Positions 1 through 7,902 of a stretch of 64,000 nucleotides of DNA are shown here, one piece after another (position 1 is the stretch's first letter; every line of letters begins with the position of its first letter). Below the pieces are notes generated by a model. That model was not told the origin of the DNA. It saw nothing but the letters and a program-made list of their open reading frames with translations, and did not search any database. Source of the stretch: Alphaproteobacteria bacterium (GTDB lineage: Bacteria; Pseudomonadota; Alphaproteobacteria; Bin95); the NCBI GenBank assembly GCA_022822125.1, contig JAJECF010000048.1, positions 16,905 through 80,904 of the forward strand. Direction: 5' to 3'. Made by a program: the position numbers and the translations under genes.

Positions 1-1038
1 TCCCGCCGCCTGCAGCGCCGGCACGAGTTCGAGGCTCGGCGCCTCGCGCATGTCGTCGGTGTTGGGCTTGAAGGCGAGGCCGAGCACGGCGACGATCTTG
101 CCGGCCGCGTCGCCGCCGAGCGCCGCCAGCACGCGCCCGGCCATGGCGCGCTTGCGGGCATCGTTCACCGCAGCGGCGGTTTCAACCAGCCGCATCGGCG
201 AGCCGGCATCGCTGGCGGTGCGGGTCAGCGCCAGCGTGTCCTTCGGGAAGCAGGAGCCTCCATAGCCGGGGCCTGGATGCAGGAATTTGTCGCCGATGCG
301 CCGGTCGAGCCCCATGCCGCGCGCCACGTCCTGCACATCCGCGCCCACCCGCTCGCAGAGGTCCGCAATCTCGTTGATGAAGGTGATCTTGACCGCGAGG
401 AAGGCGTTGGCGGCGTATTTGGTGAGCTCCGCCGTCTCACGGTCGGTGAAGAGGATCGGCGTCTCGCGCAGGAAGAGCGGGCGGTAAAGATCCTGCATGG
501 CGGCGCGGGCGCGGTCGGTTTCGGCCCCGATCACCACCCGGTCGGGATGCACGAAATCCTCGATCGCCGCGCCCTCGCGCAGGAATTCCGGGTTGGAGAC
601 AACATCGATCTCGGCGTCCGGACGCAGGCTGGCGGCAATCTCCGCAACACGCGCGCCCGTTCCCACCGGCACCGTCGATTTCGTCACCAGCACGGTATAG
701 CCCCGGACCGCCGCCACGACTTCGCGCGCCGCCTCGAAGACGAAGCTCAGATCCGCATGGCCGTCGCCGCGCCGACTCGGTGTGCCGACGGCGATGAACA
801 CGATATCCGCCCCGGCAACCGCCGCCGCAAGGTCGGTTGAGAAGGTCAGCCGCCCGGACTCGACATTGCGCGCCACCAGATCGTCGAGGCCCGGCTCGTA
901 GATCGGCATGCCGCCCTGCCGGAGCCTTTCGATCCGGTCCGCATCCTTGTCCACGCAGACCACATCCGTGCCGAATTCGGAGAAGCACGCGCCCGTCACC
1001 AGGCCGACATAGCCGGCGCCCACCATTGCAATGCGCAT
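1..1038 (-). CDS. ugd: UDP-glucose 6-dehydrogenase, C-terminus cut by window edge
   Basis: This enzyme oxidises UDP-glucose to UDP-glucuronate, a precursor of surface polysaccharides, in the cytoplasm. The frame is open for 346 codons from the ATG at 1038 to the window start, against about 435 residues for the family, so the last part lies outside. The N-terminus reads MRIAMVGAGYVGL, an NAD-binding Rossmann start. The catalytic cysteine motif GGSCFPKDT is present, with Cys near residue 263. galU lies just upstream on the same strand, so the two genes form the UDP-glucose to UDP-glucuronate route. The symbol could equally be tuaD or rkpK. Confidence 0.93.
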   Translation of the reverse strand, partial: MRIAMVGAGYVGLVTGACFSEFGTDVVCVDKDADRIERLRQGGMPIYEPGLDDLVARNVESGRLTFSTDLAAAVAGADIVFIAVGTPSRRGDGHADLSFVFEAAREVVAAVRGYTVLVTKSTVPVGTGARVAEIAASLRPDAEIDVVSNPEFLREGAAIEDFVHPDRVVIGAETDRARAAMQDLYRPLFLRETPILFTDRETAELTKYAANAFLAVKITFINEIADLCERVGADVQDVARGMGLDRRIGDKFLHPGPGYGGSCFPKDTLALTRTASDAGSPMRLVETAAAVNDARKRAMAGRVLAALGGDAAGKIVAVLGLAFKPNTDDMREAPSLELVPALQAAG

Positions 1039-1077
1039 GTTGCTTTCCCCGCCGTCTTCCCGGTTCCGGCCCTGGCT

Positions 1078-1947
1078 TCAGGCGAAGCGCGCCAGGATTT
1101 CCCTTGCCGCCGGCGCGAGTTCGGGCCTTGCAAGCGCACAGGCGATGCTGGCTTCGAGGAAACCCATCTTGTCGCCGCAGTCGAACCGCCGCCCTTCAAA
1201 GCGCAGCCCGTGGAAGGGCGCGTCGCCGATCGTGCGCGCCATGGCGTCGGTCAACTGGATCTCCCCGCCGGCGCCCGTCTCCTGGGCGTCGAGCGCCGTC
1301 AGCACCGCCGGGTCAAGCACGTAGCGCCCGACAATCGCGAGCGTCGAGGGGGCGGCGGCCGGGGCCGGCTTCTCCACCAGGCCCCGGGCCGAGGCGAGCC
1401 GCCCGTCATCTGCTACGACATCCAGCACGCCGTAACGCCCGGTTTCCGCGCGCGGCACATCCATGACCGCCACGACATTGCCCCCATGCTCGCGGTGGAC
1501 ATCGAGAAGCTGGCCCAGGCACGGCCGTTCGGAGAGCACGAGATCGTCCGGCAGCAGCACGGCAAAAGGCGAATCGCCGACGACATGGCGCGCGCACCAG
1601 ACCGCATGGCCGAGGCCGAGCGGCGCCTGCTGGCGGACATGCACGACAGCGCCCGCCGCCGGCGCCATATCCGACGCGGCGGCGCGCAGCGCCTCCTTGC
1701 CGCCCGCCGCCAGCGCCTCGTCGAGCTCGGGGGCAAGGTCGAAATGGTCTTCCAGCGCCGCCTTGCCGCGCGCGGTCACGAAGACGAAAGTCTCGATCCC
1801 GGCGGCCCGCGCCTCCTCGACCGCATACTGGATCAGGGGCTTGTCCACCACCGGCAGCATTTCCTTCGGCACCGCCTTGGTGGCCGGCAGGAAGCGCGTG
1901 CCGAGTCCTCCCGCCGGAATGACCGCTGTCTTGACCTGTCCGCTCAC
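1078..1947 (-). CDS. galU: UTP-glucose-1-phosphate uridylyltransferase GalU
   Basis: The enzyme makes UDP-glucose from UTP and glucose 1-phosphate. It is 289 residues, the usual length. The nucleotide-binding signature GGLGTRFLPATKAVPKEM sits at residues 13-30, and the later segments LLPDDLVL and VEKPAP are typical of GalU. It is followed after 39 bp by the UDP-glucose dehydrogenase gene on the same strand, so the product can feed straight into UDP-glucuronate synthesis. Confidence 0.95.
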   Translation of the reverse strand: MSGQVKTAVIPAGGLGTRFLPATKAVPKEMLPVVDKPLIQYAVEEARAAGIETFVFVTARGKAALEDHFDLAPELDEALAAGGKEALRAAASDMAPAAGAVVHVRQQAPLGLGHAVWCARHVVGDSPFAVLLPDDLVLSERPCLGQLLDVHREHGGNVVAVMDVPRAETGRYGVLDVVADDGRLASARGLVEKPAPAAAPSTLAIVGRYVLDPAVLTALDAQETGAGGEIQLTDAMARTIGDAPFHGLRFEGRRFDCGDKMGFLEASIACALARPELAPAAREILARFA

Positions 1948-1989
1948 GCCAAGGACCGCCGCTCGGGACCCGGCGCCCCGATGCTTTTT

Positions 1990-2082
1990 CCGTCATGCCC
2001 GGCCTCGCTCCGGGCATCTCTCCGGGCTGCTTCCGCCGGACAGGCGGCCGCATGGATGCCCGGAACGAGGCCGGGTATGACG
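1990..2082. repeat. Long inverted repeat between galU and the DnaJ-like gene
   Basis: Two 28-bp arms at 1990-2017 and 2055-2082 are reverse complements with two mismatches. The arms begin CCGTCATGCCCGGCCTCG. They flank a 37-bp centre and could form a long hairpin in DNA or RNA. This looks like a dispersed intergenic palindrome (REP or MITE-like), different from the CTTCGATACGC family found elsewhere in this window. It lies upstream of galU (leftward) and downstream of the DnaJ-like gene (also leftward), so it could also act as a bidirectional transcription stop. Confidence 0.7.
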
Positions 2083-2159
2083 GAGGGAGCCTGCATCGAG
2101 CGACCCGGCCTCATGGTTGAACGTCCCTTTCTTCCCTTGGCATGCGCGGGCGCTGCGCT

Positions 2160-2858
2160 TCAGGACCCGAGCAATATATCCTTCGCCTGGTTTATCTGCG
2201 CGGCGAAGAATGTCGAGCCGCCCCGGTCCGGATGGTATTCGCGCATCAGCCGACGGTGCGCCGCGCGGATTTCCGCCGCCGCCGCCCCCGGTGTCAAGCC
2301 CAGCACCTTGTAGGCCTCGTTGCGGGTCATGCCGGCGCCGCCCGCAGCCGGCGCCTCGTTGGCGGCCCTGTCGCGCCAGTTCTCCGGTCCTTCGCGGTCC
2401 AGCCAGCTTTCCAGAAGCTGGGCCGAACGGGGGTCGTTGCCGGTGTAGAAACGCAGCAGGTCGAACAGCTCGTCTTCGGCAAGGTCGGCAAGGGCCGCGC
2501 CGGTATGCGGTCCGTCGATGACCCGCCCGTGCATGGCCCCGGAATCGTGGTCGAGGCGCATGGCGAGAAAACGCGTCTGCACCTCCGACCCCTTACCGGG
2601 AGTCGGGCCCCTCGCGGTCTTCGCCATATTGCGCGCGCGCCGCCATTGCATGAACAGGCCGAACAGCAAGGGCGCCAGCAGGCCCAGTATCAGCCCCCGG
2701 CCGAAGATCACCAGCAGGAGGACAGCAGCGCCCATGACGAGCACGGCCGCCAGCCTGAGCACGCGCAGCAACGCGCCGGGGTCGGCATTGGCGGCCCAGC
2801 GCGCCAGCAGCGGCAGGCTGATGAGCAGCGCCAGAACCAGGACGACGACGCCGATCAC
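2160..2858 (-). CDS. Membrane-anchored DnaJ-domain protein
   Basis: A 232-residue protein with hydrophobic helices at about residues 2-22 and 33-70 and a J-domain at the extreme C-terminus (about 178-232). The J-domain carries the HPD motif at 209-211, which stimulates the ATPase of an Hsp70 partner. A C-terminal J-domain after an N-terminal membrane anchor resembles DjlA/TIM14-type co-chaperones rather than DnaJ itself. The Gly/Phe and zinc-finger regions of DnaJ are absent. It overlaps the upstream VWA gene by 4 bp, so the two are probably translated together. Confidence 0.85.
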   Translation of the reverse strand: MIGVVVLVLALLISLPLLARWAANADPGALLRVLRLAAVLVMGAAVLLLVIFGRGLILGLLAPLLFGLFMQWRRARNMAKTARGPTPGKGSEVQTRFLAMRLDHDSGAMHGRVIDGPHTGAALADLAEDELFDLLRFYTGNDPRSAQLLESWLDREGPENWRDRAANEAPAAGGAGMTRNEAYKVLGLTPGAAAAEIRAAHRRLMREYHPDRGGSTFFAAQINQAKDILLGS

Positions 2859-3568
2859 CGCCGCCTGCCCCTCCCGCCGCCCGGCAGGGCCTTCATCTGT
2901 CCCGCCAATTGCTTCGCCGCGCTGCCGGGCAGCGAAGTCAGAGCGGCCCGACCGCCGGCGGCGAACGCCGCCACGGCGCGCAGCAGGGCGCGCAGCTGCT
3001 CGGCGCTGCCGGTGTCGAACCGGCAGCAGGCGCCGCCGGTCAGCCGCGCGATCTCGTTGAAGCCGCGCGTCGCCAGCGGGTCGCCGCCCTCCTGGAACAG
3101 GAAGGCCGGCGTGCCGAGCATGCCGAGCCGACCGGCTTCATGCGAAACGCGGTCGATATCCTCCTCGAAGGCGTCGCCCACGAAGACCAGCGCATCCACC
3201 TTGCGCTTGTTCGTCTCCTTGGCGGCATGGGCCAGCACCCGGCCGATCTGCGTCAGGCCGCCATAACAGCGGATCTGCAGCATGCGCTTCAGCAGGTCGT
3301 TCGCATTCTTCACCCAGCCGCTCGCCTTGCATTCGCGGAAACCGCGATAGAAGACGAGCTGCACCTCGAGCCCGCCCAGCGCCGCCGCAGTCTGGAACAT
3401 TTCCGCTTGCAGGTGGCTTGCGCGGTCCCAGGTCGGTTCGCGGCTGGCGGTGGCGTCGAGCGCGAAGATCAGCCGTCCGCCGCCGCCGGTGCGCGGCATC
3501 CGGGCGGCCTTCTCCAAGAAGGCGTCGATATCGCCCTCGGGCGAGAAGCGTGTCGGCGTTCCGGCCAT
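2855..3568 (-). CDS. VWA-domain protein
   Basis: A 237-residue protein with a von Willebrand factor A fold. The MIDAS-like motif DATAS is at residues 38-42, followed by a conserved Thr (GGLTQIG) and an Asp (VFVGDAFEED). There is no signal peptide or membrane segment, so it should be cytoplasmic. Its stop overlaps the start of the DnaJ-like gene by 4 bp. The pair could form a small metal-dependent adaptor and co-chaperone unit, but that is inference. The substrate is unknown. Confidence 0.8.
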   Translation of the reverse strand: MAGTPTRFSPEGDIDAFLEKAARMPRTGGGGRLIFALDATASREPTWDRASHLQAEMFQTAAALGGLEVQLVFYRGFRECKASGWVKNANDLLKRMLQIRCYGGLTQIGRVLAHAAKETNKRKVDALVFVGDAFEEDIDRVSHEAGRLGMLGTPAFLFQEGGDPLATRGFNEIARLTGGACCRFDTGSAEQLRALLRAVAAFAAGGRAALTSLPGSAAKQLAGQMKALPGGGRGRRR

Positions 3569-3587
3569 GGCAGCGCGGAAACATACA

Positions 3588-3746
3588 CTATCGGGACGCT
3601 CCGGGGCGACCTTCCGAACGCTCGAGCAGTTGCGTGAGCAGAAGACGAGCTTCGTTTACTGCAACACGCCGCAAGGCTCGCCGATAACCAAGGAGCTCGT
3701 TCGCCGGTCTCTCAACCGGATACGCCTTTGCCGACAACTCTTCCAT
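3588..3746 (-). CDS. Small ORF, possible antitoxin remnant
   Basis: A 52-codon frame starting ATG GAA GAG. Its codons (GTT, GCA, GTA, CGT, CTT) are less GC-biased than those of its neighbours, which hints at acquired DNA. The stretch VAVNEARLLLTQLLERSEG weakly resembles the N-terminal half of Phd/YefM-type antitoxins, but no toxin gene lies next to it. It could equally be non-coding. I do not assign a function. Confidence 0.2.
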   Translation of the reverse strand: MEELSAKAYPVERPANELLGYRRALRRVAVNEARLLLTQLLERSEGRPGASR

Positions 3747-3760
3747 CATGCCGGAACACC

Positions 3761-3901
3761 CCCTTCGACAGGCTCGGAACAGGCCCTTCGATACGCACCC
3801 GCTAGCGCGGGCGTTACTCAGGACGAGGAACAAGGGGGCAGCGGCCGGTCTCCTTGTCGCTCCTCATCCTGAGTAGCGGCGCCAGCCGCGTATCGAAGGA
3901 C
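3761..3901. repeat. Inverted pair of CTTCGATACGC palindromic elements
   Basis: The element CCTTCGATACGC...CTACTCAGGATGAGG occurs here twice in opposite orientation. The left copy is at 3785-3828 (divergent, preceded by a CCTTCGACAGGCTCGGAACAGG extension from 3761). The right copy is at 3862-3900. Each carries a short internal hairpin. Further copies are at 19815-19853, 27129-27191, 28482-28519 and 28592-28659. The whole 3569-3920 stretch otherwise holds only the weak small ORF at 3588-3746. Confidence 0.75.
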
Positions 3902-3920
3902 GGCCGTTCCCCCCTTTGCG

Positions 3921-4472
3921 TCATCCCGGCCGAAGCGCAGCGCCTGCTTCGGAGGCCGGCCGCCAAGCCCGGAGTTCGCCCTGCGGCGCGGGAATGTCCG
4001 GGGCAAGCGCCATGTGGTGGACGCGCTCCGCCGGTTCGCCTGCGACCGCAACGCCCACCGCCTCGGCCGGGCCGAAGCCGAGCGGTTCGTAATAGGCCCG
4101 CTCGCCGACAAGGAAGACATGGGACCAGCCGGCGGCGCGCGCTGCATCCAGGGAATGGCGGAGTAGCGCCCGGCCGATTCCCTGCCCGCGAAGCGCCGGC
4201 TCAACTGCCAACGGGCCGAGCAGCAGGGCGCGGGCGCTTTTGTCCCCGACCGCGACCGGCGTTTGCTGCACGCTGCCGACCAGGCGTCCGTCCATCCACG
4301 CAGCGAAGGACAGCCCCGGGCAGGGCAGGTTGCTGGCGCGGAGGCGGTAGGAGGACTTGTTCCTGCGGTCCAGCCCGAACACAAGGTCTAGCAGCGCTTC
4401 CACTGCGGGCCGGTCGGCGGATTCGAGCGGAGAAATCTGGGAAGGATGCATGGTCGGACGGCTCCCGGACAA
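3921..4472 (-). CDS. GNAT family N-acetyltransferase (YhbS-like)
   Basis: A 183-residue GNAT-fold protein that should transfer an acetyl group from acetyl-CoA to an unknown amine. The acetyl-CoA P-loop motif RGQGIG is at residues 95-100, followed by the typical HVFLVGERAYYEPLGF segment that places it in the YhbS-like subgroup. A second in-frame ATG at 4451 (MHPSQISPL) may be the real start. The last 15 or so codons and the stop run into sequence resembling a dispersed intergenic repeat (GTCATCCCGGCCGAAGCG), so the C-terminus may have been rewritten by repeat insertion. Confidence 0.8.
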   Translation of the reverse strand: MSGSRPTMHPSQISPLESADRPAVEALLDLVFGLDRRNKSSYRLRASNLPCPGLSFAAWMDGRLVGSVQQTPVAVGDKSARALLLGPLAVEPALRGQGIGRALLRHSLDAARAAGWSHVFLVGERAYYEPLGFGPAEAVGVAVAGEPAERVHHMALAPDIPAPQGELRAWRPASEAGAALRPG

Positions 4473-4556
4473 CGAAACGGCGACAATGCCGGCCGGAGCC
4501 TTGTCCGGCCGGTTCAGGCGCGTTTTCGTCGGAGCCGGCGAACCATGAGGCTGAAA

Positions 4557-5168
4557 TTAGCCGCTTTCGGTCGTCTCCGGCAAGGGCAGGTCGGCGGCCT
4601 TTGCGACCGTTCCGGAAGCGCGCTCGAACAGGCGAACCGCCTTGGCCGGTGCAAGCGTGTCCGCCCACCACTCGAACTCCTCGTGCTGACGCAGGAACGG
4701 TATGTCGCCGCAACCGGGAACAAGACACTCGCGCTTGCCTTTCGGGCAGGTGTTGAAACTGCAAAGCCGCCCCAGATAACGGTCAGTCCCGGGTTCCAGA
4801 ATGAAGACATCGACCTCGTGGGCCGCGACGCCGATGCACCGGCTGGTTATCAGCTCCGTGAGCGCCGCCGCGATCTTCCGGCGCCGGCCGTTCAGGTCCG
4901 ACAGGTCGGAAAGCCAGAGCGCCAAGTCGAGGTCCTTGCATTCATGCCAAAGCTCGATCCGGGCGCGCCGATATGCGGAAAAACGCGGCACTTCCTTCCA
5001 CGGGTCACGCGCCACCGAGCCGATCGGCGACACCGCCAGCACATGTGGGTGGAGCCGCAAGGCCGCCGTCACGGCGTCGGCGGCAATGCGGAACCGGCGA
5101 TAGCGGTCCAGCAGAAAGCTGTTCTGTTGCTCGATACCAGCCCGAGAAGTTGCCCGCACTGCCGTCAC
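4557..5168 (-). CDS. Pol beta-type nucleotidyltransferase-like protein with Cys cluster
   Basis: A 203-residue protein with the signature of the nucleotidyltransferase fold: Gly50-Ser51, then Asp79 and Asp81 in KDLDLALW, and a third acidic residue Asp120 in HEVDVFI. The C-terminal half has four cysteines (136, 141, 148, 153) that could bind a metal. The substrate is unknown, and a toxin or antibiotic-modifying role is possible. It overlaps the stop of dnaQ by 4 bp and is the last gene of the ppsR-maf-aroE-coaE-dnaQ run. Confidence 0.65.
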   Translation of the reverse strand: MTAVRATSRAGIEQQNSFLLDRYRRFRIAADAVTAALRLHPHVLAVSPIGSVARDPWKEVPRFSAYRRARIELWHECKDLDLALWLSDLSDLNGRRRKIAAALTELITSRCIGVAAHEVDVFILEPGTDRYLGRLCSFNTCPKGKRECLVPGCGDIPFLRQHEEFEWWADTLAPAKAVRLFERASGTVAKAADLPLPETTESG

Positions 5169-5845
5169 TCCAGCCAGACAGGGTCCTTCAGGCCGGCGAC
5201 GAACGCCTTGTGGGCGGCAAGCTCCTCCGCCGTCGGCGCATGGGGCCGGGGCGGACGGAAGGGATTGCTAACCTGTGTTTTCTCCACGGTTTCGGCATTG
5301 CCGCCGGCGCCGGCCTGAAAGGCAAGGCCCGGCTGACGGCCGCCGGTCAGATGCAGATAGACCTCCGCCAGCAGGCGGCAATCCACCAGCGCGCCATGCA
5401 GGGCGCGGACCGAAAGGTCGATCTCGAACCGCTTGCAGAGCGCATCCAGGCTGTTCGGCGCGCCCTGGAAACGGCGGCGCGCCATTTGCAGCGTATCGAC
5501 CAGCCGCTCCCCGGCGAGCGACGGCAGGCCGAGCCGGGTGAGTTCGGCATTCAGAAAGCCTGCATCGAAGGGCGCATTGTGGATCACCAGCGGCGCATCG
5601 CCGATATATTCGAGGAATCCCGCCGCGACTTCGGCGAAACGCGGCTTGTCGCTCAGGAACTCCTCCGACAATTCATGGACGCGGTATGCGTCCGCCGGCA
5701 TGTCGCGCTCCGGATTGATATAGCTGTGCCAGTGTGACCCCGTCGGGACGCGGTGGACCAGCTCCAGAGCGCCGATCTCGACGACCCGGTGGCCCTCAGC
5801 CGGATCGAGCCCGGTCGTCTCGGTGTCGAGGACGATCTCACGCAT
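5165..5845 (-). CDS. dnaQ: DNA polymerase III epsilon subunit (proofreading exonuclease)
   Basis: The 3'-5' proofreading exonuclease of the replicative polymerase. It is 226 residues, close to the alphaproteobacterial norm. The DEDDh motifs are visible: Asp7 and Glu9 in LDTETTG, the IHNAPFDAGF segment, and HGALVDCRLLAEVY near residue 155. It overlaps coaE by 8 bp and is followed by the nucleotidyltransferase-like gene with a 4-bp overlap, as part of a tightly packed leftward operon. Confidence 0.95.
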   Translation of the reverse strand: MREIVLDTETTGLDPAEGHRVVEIGALELVHRVPTGSHWHSYINPERDMPADAYRVHELSEEFLSDKPRFAEVAAGFLEYIGDAPLVIHNAPFDAGFLNAELTRLGLPSLAGERLVDTLQMARRRFQGAPNSLDALCKRFEIDLSVRALHGALVDCRLLAEVYLHLTGGRQPGLAFQAGAGGNAETVEKTQVSNPFRPPRPHAPTAEELAAHKAFVAGLKDPVWLE

Positions 5846-6449
5846 TGCGCTTTCCTCCCTTGCCGAGCCGCCGGCGCAGCACGGCCCTCAACCGGTCGCG
5901 GGTCAGCCGCTTGCCGGCCCCCGTTGGAATCACAATATCGGCGCGCTTGCGCTTTTCCGCATCCGGCGTCTGTTGCGCGCGCACCTGTTCCAGCCGTTCG
6001 CGGCTCGCGCCCGGGCGGGCCAGCACGCGGGCGGCCTGAATATGTGCCGGCGCGGAGACCACGACGATCCAGTCGCAGCGCTTCTCGCCTCCGGTTTCGA
6101 AAAGCAGCGGCACATCACGCACCGCTGCGGGTTTGCGCTCGCGGGCGGCGCGGCGCAGGAAAGCCCGCTCCGCCCGGCCGACCAGCGGATGCACAATGCG
6201 CTCCAGCCGCCGGAGCGCGTCCGCATCGGCGAAGACGCGCGCACCGAGCGCTGCCCGGTCGACTGCGCCGTCGCACACCGTTCCCGGAAAGGCCGCCGCG
6301 ATGGGCGCGACGGCCGCGCCGCCGGGCGCCATCATGCGATGCACCTCGGCATCGGCGTCGAACACCGGCAGCCCCGCCTCGCGCATCATGGCAGCGGCGG
6401 TGCTCTTGCCCATGCCGATGGAGCCGGTGAGGCCGATAATGCGGGGCAT
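5838..6449 (-). CDS. coaE: Dephospho-CoA kinase
   Basis: Performs the last step of coenzyme A synthesis, phosphorylating dephospho-CoA. The P-loop GLTGSIGMGKST is at residues 6-17 when translation starts at the ATG at 6449 (MPRIIGLTG). This start is preferred over an upstream ATG at 6593, which would add 48 basic residues inside aroE. The length of 204 residues fits the family. It lies 14 bp after aroE and overlaps dnaQ, the conserved alphaproteobacterial order. Confidence 0.95.
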   Translation of the reverse strand: MPRIIGLTGSIGMGKSTAAAMMREAGLPVFDADAEVHRMMAPGGAAVAPIAAAFPGTVCDGAVDRAALGARVFADADALRRLERIVHPLVGRAERAFLRRAARERKPAAVRDVPLLFETGGEKRCDWIVVVSAPAHIQAARVLARPGASRERLEQVRAQQTPDAEKRKRADIVIPTGAGKRLTRDRLRAVLRRRLGKGGKRNA

Positions 6450-6463
6450 GGTCCGCCGACGCT

Positions 6464-7303
6464 TCACAGCCCGGCCAGCACGCTTTGGCGAAGCGCCTCG
6501 TCCACTTCCGGGTCGGTCCCGAACCAGGCCGCGAAACCGGGCCGCGCCTGGTGCAGCAGCATGCCGAGCCCGTCCACGGCGGCGAGGCTGCACCGGCGCG
6601 CGTCGGCAAGCAAGGGCGTTTCCAGCGGCGCATAGACGATGTCGTTCACCACCGCACCGTCCGGAAGGGCGTCGAGCGCAATCTCCAGCGGCGGGCCGCC
6701 TGTCATGCCGAGGCTCGTCGTGTTGACCAGAAGGCCCGCGCCGTCGAGCGCTGCATCCCGTTCGCGCCAGGCGACCGCCGATACGGGTCCGCCGATATCG
6801 TCGGCAACCTTCTCCGCACGGGCCGCCGTGCGGTTGGCGAGCCGCACTTCCGACGCACCTGCATCGACCAGCGCCGCCGCCACCGCTCGCGCCGAGCCGC
6901 CTGCGCCCAGCACAACCGCCACGCCCGGACGCCAGTCCGGTGCAGATGCGCGCAGATGCTCCAGGAAGCCGTAAGCGTCCGTGTTGCCGCCATGCAGCGA
7001 GCCGTCCTCCCGCGCGACAACTGTGTTGACGGCGCCGATGCGCCGGGCGAGCGGGTCCGCCTCGTCCACCGCGCGCAGCGCCGTTTCCTTGTGCGGCAGG
7101 GTGACATTGGTGCCGGAGAAGCCCAGGCGCGGCAGCATGCGGATCGCGTCATAGCCGTCCTCAGGGCGCACGGAGAAGGGAATATAGGCGCCGTCTATGC
7201 CGTAGCGCCGAAGCCAGTAGCCGTGAATTGCGGGCGAACGCGAATGCGAAACCGGCCAGCCCATGATGCCGGCCACCTTCGCCGCCCCGGTCAGCAGGCC
7301 CAT
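6464..7303 (-). CDS. aroE: Shikimate dehydrogenase
   Basis: Reduces 3-dehydroshikimate to shikimate with NADPH in the aromatic amino acid pathway. It is 279 residues. The substrate-binding segment SHSRSPAIHGYW is at 19-30. The catalytic Lys72 lies in NVTLPHK and Asp109 in GGNTDAYG. The NADP loop is VLGAGGSARA. The start overlaps the end of maf by 13 bp, consistent with translational coupling. Confidence 0.95.
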   Translation of the reverse strand: MGLLTGAAKVAGIMGWPVSHSRSPAIHGYWLRRYGIDGAYIPFSVRPEDGYDAIRMLPRLGFSGTNVTLPHKETALRAVDEADPLARRIGAVNTVVAREDGSLHGGNTDAYGFLEHLRASAPDWRPGVAVVLGAGGSARAVAAALVDAGASEVRLANRTAARAEKVADDIGGPVSAVAWRERDAALDGAGLLVNTTSLGMTGGPPLEIALDALPDGAVVNDIVYAPLETPLLADARRCSLAAVDGLGMLLHQARPGFAAWFGTDPEVDEALRQSVLAGL

Positions 7304-7902
7304 GCCGGTACCCCCTCGCCGCGCAGGAACTCAAGCAGCGGCAGCAGCGGCAGACCCAGAACGGTGAAAAAATTCCCCTCCACGCGCTCAAACAATTGCG
7401 CTCCCGGCCCCTCCAATTGATAGGCGCCGACGGATGCCAGCGCCGTCTCGCCGACTACCTTCAGATAGGCGTCGATGGCCGCCGGGGTCAGAGGGCGCAT
7501 GGCGAGCCGGGCGCGCTCCGTCCGCTCCCACAGCACGGTCCTGTCCCTGAGCGCCACAGCAGCTGTCACAAGCTCGTGCTCGCGCCCTGAAAAAGCAGTC
7601 AGATGCGCAGCGGCCTCGCCCTTGTCGCGCGGCTTGTCGAACCGCCGGTCGCCCATGACGAGCAATTGGTCGGCGCCGAGAACCAGCCGGCCGGGGCGGA
7701 CTGCCGAAACAGCCGCCGCCTTCGCCTCGGCAAGCGCCAGTGCGAGGGCATTGTGGTCCAACGTGCCGTATTCCGCCTTCACCGCACCTTCGTCCACACC
7801 CGAGCCGACCTGTTCGACCGCCACGCCGGCGGCGGCGAGCAGACGCGCCCGCACGGCGCTGGCGGAGGCCAGGATCGGCCGTTCAGCCGGCAGTACTGTC
7901 AT
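7291..7902 (-). CDS. maf: Maf-family nucleotide pyrophosphatase
   Basis: Maf proteins hydrolyse non-canonical or modified nucleoside triphosphates such as dTTP, UTP or m7GTP analogues. The protein has 203 residues from the ATG at 7902 (MTVLPAERPILASAS). The N-terminal LASAS motif and the LGADQLL catalytic Asp motif are present. The predicted specificity (YhdE or YceF type) cannot be told by eye. It overlaps ppsR by 20 bp and aroE by 13 bp. Confidence 0.92.
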   Translation of the reverse strand: MTVLPAERPILASASAVRARLLAAAGVAVEQVGSGVDEGAVKAEYGTLDHNALALALAEAKAAAVSAVRPGRLVLGADQLLVMGDRRFDKPRDKGEAAAHLTAFSGREHELVTAAVALRDRTVLWERTERARLAMRPLTPAAIDAYLKVVGETALASVGAYQLEGPGAQLFERVEGNFFTVLGLPLLPLLEFLRGEGVPAWAC

